In this document: positions 55,664 to 64,000 of the stretch, in pieces
Layout: every line of letters starts with the position of its first letter
Numbering within the stretch: the first letter of the stretch is position 1
Origin: Anaeromyces robustus
Taxonomy: Eukaryota > Neocallimastigomycota > Neocallimastigomycetes > Neocallimastigales > Neocallimastigaceae
Direction of reading: 5' to 3'
Length of the DNA: 64,000 bases
NCBI GenBank assembly: GCA_002104895.1
Contig: MCFG01000016.1
Span: 32,501-96,500, forward strand
Notes under the pieces: generated by a model
Databases searched by the model: none
Told to the model about the DNA's origin: nothing
What the model saw: the letters and a program-made list of their open reading frames with translations, nothing else
Translations under genes and position numbers: made by a program

Positions 55664-56657
55664 AATTAATTAAATAAATAATTAATTAAATTAATAATAA
55701 ATTATTGTGTTATAAATAATTCTTTTTTAAAAAATTAAAATAAAACAGAACAATAAAGCTTTAAAAATTTTTTTATTCTATAGTTTTTTTTTTTTAAAAA
55801 ATGTTAAAGTTTCAAATTATTATTAAATATTATTAAAAGAATAGTATAATTAATAGATAATACTTTTTATATAATAATAATAAAAATGTCAATTTTTTTT
55901 TAATAATATGAAATAAATATTTTTTATTTTATTATTTTTTTCAAACATTTAAAAAAAATGTTATATAATACATTATAATTATATTTGAACCGATATATCT
56001 CTTATTTTATATATTAATATTTTGAATCTATGAGATTATATAATATACTACTATCTAATTGTCTTATAATATGTATATATCTAATGATGTTTTTGATATA
56101 GAGTAAAAAAGTTTATAGTTTAAAAAAAAAAAAAAAAAGTGAATAAAATATATAAAAAAACAAAAAAACAAATATATAAATAAAATAATAATATAAATAT
56201 TATTAATAATTATTTTATATATTGTTAATTTCATTTTTCTAATCTTTATTAAATTATATAAATATTATATAAAATTATAAAAAGACATAAATTATTCTAT
56301 AAGTTAAATTAAATAAATCATTTAAAAAATAGATTTCCATGATAAATATTGTATAAATTTATAGTAATTTTTAATTTGTTTAAATTTTATTTAAAAATGT
56401 ATATATAATTTATAAATAAAATGTGCGTTTTTAGTTATTGTTGTTATTATCATTATTCTTGTTATTTTGAATACAAAATACCCAATTTTATCTACGGATT
56501 CATTAATATAATAAATACTTTCGTTTCGTTTTTTTTTTTAACTTATTTTGAAAATTGAAAAAAAAATTATAATATTAAATAAATTATTGACATTATGATT
56601 ATATTGATAATGAATCATAATTTCTATAATAACAGAAAAAAAAATAAATTAAACATC
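54891..56657. other. Spacer between the dehydratase and PNO1 genes
   Basis: About 1.8 kb of AT-rich DNA holding the dehydratase promoter and the PNO1 3' end. It contains (CAAAAAA)n-like units at 55563-55602 and (AAAT)n at 55630-55662. No gene was seen. Confidence 0.6.
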
Positions 56658-58150
56658 TTAGAATCTTTCTCTAATTCTGGAACTGACATTTCTTAAGTGA
56701 CTGTATACTTTGCCTGGTGGACTACCCATAATTAAACTAGAAATAGCATTTTTAGCTATCCTTATATTTTGGAATGAACCTAATACATGAATCTTTGTAT
56801 CAGCAACAACAATACGAGTTCTACTGGCATTTTCGATAGCAAACTTAGTTTTACCATTTTTACCAGCAATACGACCAATAGCTCTTGAAAGATGGTCACC
56901 ATGTAAAGTTTTAACATCTTTAATTTCAAAAGTATCAATATATAAATCATCAAGACGTAATAAAGCAATAGCATCCTATTTTTTCCAATTAATTTATTAA
57001 AAAATATATATTATTATTAGTATTCTAAAATTATATTTATTTGCATATTTTTTATTAAAAATAACATATATATTATAATAAAATATAATTATGAATATAA
57101 ATTTAAAATCAAAAATATTTTTTTTATTAATGAATATTTATCTATGTAAATCAAATTAATAATAAATATATAATAATCTATATATATTAAATAATTTAAA
57201 TATTTTTTTTACTATATTAAAATACTTTTAAAATATTAATGATTAAAATAATTAAGAATTATATAAATAAATTTAATGATAAATATATAACAATCTATAT
57301 ATATATTAAATAATTTAAATATTTATTTTACTGTATTAAAATATTCTTAAAATATTAAAATGAAATAAATAAAATTATATAACAAATAGTATTTAGTTAT
57401 TACCTCTACTTCAAAACCAAGTGCAAAAGCTCTAACAAAATCATGACCCTTTTGAATAGCACCTAAATCTTCGGTATATTTTGATGTCTAATTATAATAA
57501 TATAATTTAAGATTTCCAATTAATTATTTAAATATCTTTTTTTGTTATTATTATTATTAAATAAAATAAAACATAATAATTCCTATTTTTTTTTATTGAA
57601 ATCTATATTTAATATATATAATTAATTACTTTTAATTCAACAGCTTTCTTTTTGAGATTCATTTTAACTTGTAATTTCATGTGTTGTACTAAAGGAGTAT
57701 ATATTTTTAACCAGTTATTTTTTAATGGAGTCATTCTATGTGGTGGAATTAATATTCTTCTGAATTCTTTTTTACCAGCCTTTAATTACAAAAAAAAAAG
57801 TTTATATTTTAAATAGGTTTTTTTAACAATAATTTATATATATGTTATAAAATATTGATTGAATTATATAAATCATAAACATTATTACAATGATTAATAA
57901 AAAAATTTTAAAGATTTTATAATTATAAAAGTAAAGAGATTAATATAAAAAAAATTAGTAATCAATTTAATTTTTTCTTTTTTCTTAAATAAAAAAAAAT
58001 AAAATAAAAGAAAAAAATATTTACATTCATTTCAGATGCTTTTAATGGAGCAAATTCTGGTTTATCGCTTTTCATTTCAACATCTTTAGTATCTTTTATT
58101 TCTTGTGAAGTAAGTTCAACTTGTTGAGGTGTTATAACATCTGTATCCAT
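56658..58150 (-). CDS. PNO1: PNO1/DIM2, KH-domain 40S ribosome assembly factor
   Basis: RNA-binding protein of 225 residues that binds near the 3' end of 18S pre-rRNA and works with Nob1 and Dim1 in 40S maturation. Exons (descending): 58025-58150, 57630-57779, 57404-57487, 56658-56975; 226 codons with stop. The N-terminus is short and acidic ([16 protein letters not shown]). The conserved body has [38 protein letters not shown], the KH-type loop [20 protein letters not shown] and the C-terminal hallmark [16 protein letters not shown] followed by SRIRERF. Krr1, a related KH protein, is excluded by this C-terminus. The protein is shorter than human (252) and yeast (274) forms because the N-terminal extension is short. 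Confidence 0.94.
57162..57358. repeat. Direct repeat in a PNO1 intron, period about 117 bp
   Basis: Blocks at 57162-57240 and 57279-57358 share aataaatatataa, aatctatatatatta, aataatttaaatattt and actrtattaaaat in the same order. Confidence 0.8.
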
Positions 58151-58627
58151 TTTGATATATATGTATTATAATATGATTATCTTTTTATATTTAAAAATAA
58201 AATATTATTTTAAAAAAAAAAAAAAGAATTATATAATTTAAAAAAAAAAAAAAAATTTGAAATTTTATATATTAGTTTTTTTTTTTTTTTTTTTTTTTTT
58301 GGGATGAATAGATTAAAAATTGTATTTTTATATTGAATAATATATTGTAATATATTGTAATATATTTATAATTCCATATAGAAAAATAATTTATATAGTT
58401 AAAAAAAATATCAATTATTAATACTTATATATATATTTAAATTGATTTAATATAAAATAATATATTGTAAATATAATTTATATAATAGAAAGAACAGGCG
58501 CAGATTAATTGATTGGTCAAAATTTATATTCAAAAAACAATTTTTTAAAATTTTAAAAAATAATAAAACATAGAAAATAATATTAAATGAAAATATTGTA
58601 TTATAAAATATTATTAAAATGATTTAA

Positions 58628-58706
<79 letters not shown>

Positions 58707-59123
58707 AAATAAATTAATATAAATTATATTATAATTAATGTTAAATAGATATTTAATATTTATATAATTTTTAAATTATATATAAATATATTCATTTTTT
58801 TATATACTTAAATATTAAATATTTTAAATATAAATGTATTTTATGATAAAAAATGGTATAATACTATTTAATATTTATTTTGGTATAATATGTATAAAAA
58901 ACATAAAACATATATCACATTATAACTGACTTATACTTTAAAAATACTATTGTCTAATAGAATAACTGCATCAATTATTTAAAAAAAATATGAATTATAT
59001 ATTACATTTATAGATATTTCTAAAATTAATTATTTTAATAAATGGATACTAAATCCAACTAATATAAGATAATATATTCTTAAGTTGTTATTCTTTTTTT
59101 AAAATTATAATAATAATATTTTA

Positions 59124-59174
<51 letters not shown>

Positions 59175-59288
59175 TGTTATTAATTCTTAATACATTTCAC
59201 CTTTTGATTAATATCTATTGTTAACTAACATACATTGATTAGAATTTATTATTATAAATATAATTTTTTTAATTTATAAAAATCAATA
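58151..59288. promoter_or_regulatory. PNO1 promoter region and BBS5 3' flank
   Basis: About 1.1 kb. The segment aattgattggtcaaaatttat at 58508-58528, in an island with cggcgcagatt-like GC content, is a CCAAT-box-like sequence about 360 bp upstream of PNO1. (AAAT)n lies at 58624-58707 and (ATT)n at 59128-59172. No gene was seen. Confidence 0.5.
58624..58707. repeat. (AAAT)n array
   Basis: About 80 bp of uninterrupted aaat repeats. Confidence 0.95.
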
Positions 59289-61420
59289 TTATATCAATTT
59301 CCATAATCCAAAAGCTGTTTTTCCTTCAGATAATTTTTCGATTGCTAAACCTAAATCTGGATCCCAGCCAATACAATTATCATTAACATTTAAAGATTTT
59401 GACATTTCAACATAACAATCTCCTTTACTTCGATTCTCACCAGAAGATTTATCAGAAAAAGTACCATCCTTTAAATTAAAATCCATTTCAAAATCATCAT
59501 TAATAATTATATTTTGACTTTCCACTTCTGGTAATACAAAAATAGCAGGTTTAGGTTTAGTATATTCAGGTCCCGGTGTTTTTGGAGTTTCTGCCTATTA
59601 AAAAATAGCATATAATATTATTTAAATATTATAGTAGAAGAAATAATATATATATATGAAAAAAAAATTTTTTTTATTAACATAGATATTATACTTCATT
59701 TTTAAGAATAGAAAAAAAAAAAGAATAAAAATAATAATAATGAATAAAAATAATTAAATGTAATAATATGTTACATTAGCCAATTCTTCTTTTCCTTCTA
59801 ATGATAATGATAAAATACCAAAATTTGGTTTTTGATTAGCAATTCTCCAATAACTTTTTATTTCTTTTGCTGTTTTCTTTAATAAATCTAAAGGATCAAT
59901 TCTAAACCCTAATAAATAACCACCTGTTTTTGAAAATGTTTGTAAAACTAATGCATTTCCATATTGGGTATTCTTTAATTTTACTTCTGACTATTAATAA
60001 AATCATAATGATAATAAAGAAAAATATAAATATTTCAATTTATATATATTATTAATAATATAAGATTATAATAGTATAATACCATTTTGAATAATAATAA
60101 TAAAAAAAAAAGTGAATATATTTAATTATGTAATTTTTTTTCATATATTTTTAATGTATAAAATAAAAAAATACTTACAATTTGAATATAAGGTATACTG
60201 ACATTAAAATTTTCATTATTAATCGCATGCCATACACAACGTATATTTGTAATATACATTATCCCTATATTTCCAATGTTATTTGATAAATTACAAACAC
60301 CATTAATCTTATTGGTATATATAAACAAATAGTAGATTAATTTTTCAATGTTATATATATATATATATATTTATATTTTTGTAATAATTAATATATTATT
60401 TGTTAAAATTATTATTAGTTTCATTATTTATAAATTAAAAATTTTAATTTTTGTTATTCTTTATTATTATTATTTCTTTATTTGTATTACTTTTTGTTTA
60501 ATTTCTTCTTCAGGTAATAAATCTAATTCAGTTCCATTTAATACAGCTCCTCTTATTTTTATTTCACGATACATTCGACTTGTACTATAGGCTCTATTAA
60601 TTTTATAAAAATTTATCATCAAATTTATATTTAATATATAATATATATATAAGCATTTATAGTAGGAAAAAAATAATTTTTTTTTATTCAATAATCAATT
60701 TATATATTGAATTTTATATGATTTAATTATATTTTTTTATTATTACTTATGAACGCTTTTCACAGTAATAAACAATCTTCCTAATTCAGGTTTTTGAGGA
60801 TAAGTAAATATAAATTCATAACGTGTTTGATGATATGCTGCAAATAAATATAAAGATTGAGTTATTCCCATTAATTTCGATTGTGCTGAACGTGATGTAA
60901 CAGCAAATATACAATTTTGTCCTATACCTATATATATATATAATAAGTTTTTAACATTTTTTGATTGAATATTGATAAATAATAAAATATAATATAAAAT
61001 ATTTAATAGTTTTATCCAATTAATAAAGACGCTTAAAATATTTTTTTAAAAAAAAAAAAAAACATTTTTTCATATGTATAATATTTTGTATATATGATTG
61101 TTATATATTTACTAATATTTCTTCGTATATTCTTTTCAGAAAACCATATAATTCTTAAATTTGTTATAGATAGTGTTCCACTTTCTCCTTTACTTCCTTT
61201 AATATCTTCTATATTATTAAAATGGTCAAATATTATCTCTCCAGGGAATAATTGTAATGCACTTGAAAAAAAAAAAAAGGAATACATTAACATAAATTAA
61301 ATGGAGTCTATGCCTTTATATTATTCATTGAATATATTTTTGTATTAAATACCTTTTAGATATATCAAAACAAACTTCATTATCTTGCCATATTTGATTA
61401 ATAGAAGTTGATATTGACAT
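59289..61420 (-). CDS. BBS5: BBS5, BBSome subunit
   Basis: Subunit of the BBSome coat that moves membrane proteins in and out of cilia; it has two PH-like domains that bind phosphoinositides. Predicted length 383 residues (human about 341). Exons (descending): 61353-61420, 61113-61261, 60747-60927, 60491-60593, 60179-60307, 59775-59990, 59289-59594; 384 codons with stop. The start is [20 protein letters not shown]. First PH-like repeat: [33 protein letters not shown] and [18 protein letters not shown]. Then [18 protein letters not shown]. Second repeat: [40 protein letters not shown] and [19 protein letters not shown]. The C-terminus [17 protein letters not shown] matches the family's end. 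An insert between the second PH-like domain and the C-terminal motif accounts for the extra length. The gene implies that the organism builds a cilium or flagellum. Confidence 0.96.
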
Positions 61421-62740
61421 TTGAATAAATAATAATAATAATAATAATAATAATATATATATAAACTAATACTAGTTATAAAATTCTAATTTGTTCGTGA
61501 TATTAAATTATTTCTTTTTTTCTTCTAATTGCTAATTCTTTTTTCTTTATTATTTTAATCATATGTTACTTTTTTGGATACAATATTTCTTACATTTATT
61601 ATTAAAAAATATATAATGAGTATTTAAGTTTATTCATTATTATAATAATTAATAATTGATATAATTGATATATTCTTTTTTATGATTGCTTTCTAAATAC
61701 TTCTTTTTATTATAATAAAAAATTTATATATAATTATATGTTTATTATTTTTTAAAAATGTTTTATATGTAAATTATTTATTAATATAGGATTTAATAAT
61801 TAATTTTAAGCTTCGGTATATAAAATTTTAAAATTTATAAATTAGTTTTTAATAATTAAATTTTTATTAAATTATTTTTTATTTATATTACATATCTACA
61901 TAGGATAAAATCAAATTATTAGTCCTTAATGTAACAATAACACATTTCAATAAAACTAATAATTATTAATATTTATTATCAATTGTTATTTATAATTATT
62001 TACTATTATTTATTATTATTATTATTATTATATTATTAATATTATTTATTATTATTATTTATTATTGTTATTGTTATTTATAATTATTTATGTGTTTATG
62101 TATATTATTATTATTATTGTTGTATTAATATAAATGTTTATATTAAATTTTATAACAATATTTTATTATATACAAATTTTGTAGATATTAAATATTGTTT
62201 ATTATTTATTGTTACATAAATTTTTTTATATACATTCTTTTATTTATTTATATATTATTTATTTATTTATTTATTATATTTATTTATTTTTCTATTATTA
62301 AGATTATACTTTAAAATTAAGTATAAAAAAAAATTTTTTTTTAATATTTAATTTTAAAGTATATAATTTTAAAAATAAAAAGAAATATATATAATAATCA
62401 ATGTGTAATTAAGAGAAATGAAAATAATAATTACTAACATACAATGAATAATATATTTTATTAAATAATTATTATTGTTGTTAAAAAAAATTGGATAAGA
62501 TAAATTTATATTTAAAAAAACAAAAAACAAAAACAAAAAACAAAAACAAAAGAACAAAGATATTCAATAATTATAAAGTGTTCAATAAAGTTTTAATAAT
62601 AAAAAAATAACAAAAAAAAAAAAAAAAAAGAATAAAAAATAAAATAAAATAAAATATAAAAAAATAATATAATCTTCTGTAATAAAATAGATAATTATAT
62701 CTCTATATTTTTATTTAAGTATAAACAAAGGAAATAAAAA
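61421..62740. other. Divergent spacer between BBS5 and the last gene
   Basis: About 1.3 kb of AT-rich DNA holding both promoters. It contains (ATT)n-rich DNA at 61990-62080, a hairpin at 62303-62364 and (CAAAAA)n-like units at 62519-62552. No gene was seen. Confidence 0.6.
62303..62364. repeat. Imperfect inverted repeat with an A/T-run core
   Basis: The arms atactttaaaattaa (62306-62320) and its exact complement ending at 62362 flank a core containing A9T10. The extended stem has a few mismatches. It lies about 380 bp upstream of the last gene. Confidence 0.8.
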
Positions 62741-64000
62741 ATGGATAAAGATAGTATATATGGTTCATACGATCCAAATGATGTTAGAAAAAATCTAAAC
62801 AACTTTTTAACGAAACGTACTATGTTATTATTATATTTTAAGCATTTCTTTGAAGATGAATCTTACTATTTCAATACCCTAGAATTTAATTCACAAGCTA
62901 TTATGCAAAATATACAAGAAAATGAAAAATTAAGAAGAAGGTATAAATTACATCAATAAGAATAATAAATATCATGTATAGTTTTCAACGGAAGAAATCT
63001 ATATCTTTAAATATAAATATTTATATTATATAATAGGAATTAATTAATATTATATAGAAGTAATAATAAATAAAAAATATATAATATGCTTATTATTGTA
63101 AATTATAGTTATAATTTTGATAAATAAAATAAGCAGAGGGAATTTTATTATTTATTTATTTATTTATATATATATTTATTTATTTATTTAAATTATTATT
63201 ATTATTATTATAAATAATATTATTGTTATATAAATTATTATTATTATTAATATTATTAATATTAGTATTATTATTATTATTTAAATTATTATTATTCTTA
63301 ATATGATTTTAATTATTGTTATTATTAATATTAGTATTAGTATTAGTATTAATATTATATATAGTTTTAAACTTTAAACATATCTTCAATATTTATAAAT
63401 TTTAACCATTTTAAATATTATTTTTCTTTATTGAAATTATTTTTTGAAAATGTTTTACGTATATAGAATAAATAGTTGGGCTCAATTAGGTTATAGTGTT
63501 GGTGATTTACTCGCTGTTCCAAACATAGCCGAATTCGCTAGAGCTTTAAATGCTTTAGTTGCAGAATTTGAACATGATAAAAATGAATCTACTTCACAAA
63601 AAATGGTAATATATCTTATTTCTTTATATATATATATTTCAAGTTTTTATACTTTTAATAAATATTAATATATTTATTTCTTTTTTTTTTATTTTTTATT
63701 ATATATATCATATATTAATTATTATATTTATTATTAAAATAAATAGAAACAATTATTAAAGAAGAATAAAAAAGATTCAAATAATTCATCACAAAATAGT
63801 ACAAATATTACCTTTAATGAAATGCCAAATACTGTATATATTAATATTCATAATATATAAAATACATTTATTTTAAAAAAATATAATTCATTTTTTTATT
63901 AATTATTTTTAATTTTTTTTTTTTTTTTTTTTATTATATTTATGTTATATAAAAAAAAACAAAAATCATTACATTTATTTATATATATATAAAGCCTTTT
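62741..64000 (+). CDS. Unrecognised protein, 5' part only
   Basis: The gene runs off the right edge. Exons: 62741-62940, 63467-63605, 63747-63833 and 63995 onward, in frame throughout. About 144 residues are visible. The start is MDKDSIYGSYDPNDVRKN, after an A-rich leader. Next comes a helical region (TKRTMLLLYFKHFFEDESYY) joined across the first intron to RINSWAQLGYSVGDLLAVPN and IAEFARALNALVAEFEHDKN, then a Lys/Ser/Asn-rich linker. Helices with aromatic residues could suit a BAR-like or other coiled domain, but no family is recognised. Confidence 0.65.

Overview
The window is nuclear DNA of a very AT-rich, intron-dense eukaryote. The best fit is an anaerobic gut fungus (Neocallimastigomycota, the Neocallimastix/Piromyces/Anaeromyces group). 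Four things point there: intergenic DNA that is almost only A and T, with long (AAAT)n and (AAT)n arrays and homopolymers; asparagine-rich low-complexity proteins; a fungal Ste7/Fuz7-type MAP kinase kinase; and BBS5, a BBSome subunit, which implies a cilium or flagellum such as that of a zoospore. Dictyostelium has a similar base composition but lacks cilia. The assignment is an inference; no rRNA or mitochondrial marker is present.

Thirteen protein-coding genes can be reconstructed by joining exons at GT-AG (once GC-AG) borders; for the twelve complete genes the exon lengths add up to whole codons. Left to right: IPI1/TEX10-like Rix1-complex subunit (-, 2021-8259, 24 exons); Asn-rich and Arg/Glu-rich protein (+, 9510-13059); MAPKK (-, 14304-15900); p24/TMED cargo receptor (+, 20099-21778); FAM114-family protein (+, 24000-26943); intronless 1782-aa LisH-CTLH-WD40 protein (-, 32616-37964); cysteine-rich type I membrane protein (-, 42843-45436); small coiled-coil protein (+, 47745-48561); SUMO-activating enzyme subunit AOS1/SAE1 (+, 49389-51508); L-serine/threonine dehydratase (-, 52461-54890); PNO1/DIM2 (-, 56658-58150); BBS5 (-, 59289-61420); and the 5' part of an unrecognised gene (+, 62741-end).

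The genes are ordinary single-copy housekeeping and signalling genes with no shared pathway, except that IPI1 and PNO1 both act in ribosome assembly. Between them lie 0.8-5.7 kb spacers of simple repeats, short tandem duplications and hairpins. No tRNA, rRNA, CRISPR or intact transposon was seen. Two slightly GC-richer islands at 250-500 and 1030-1330 look like eroded coding sequence.

The most interesting points are: a duplicated, phase-compatible possible last exon downstream of AOS1; a GC-AG intron in the small coiled-coil gene; 16-nt and 18-nt microexons; the intronless repeat-bearing LisH/WD40 gene among intron-rich neighbours; and a perfect 27-bp-arm palindrome at 40400-40457. No clearly new multi-gene system was found.
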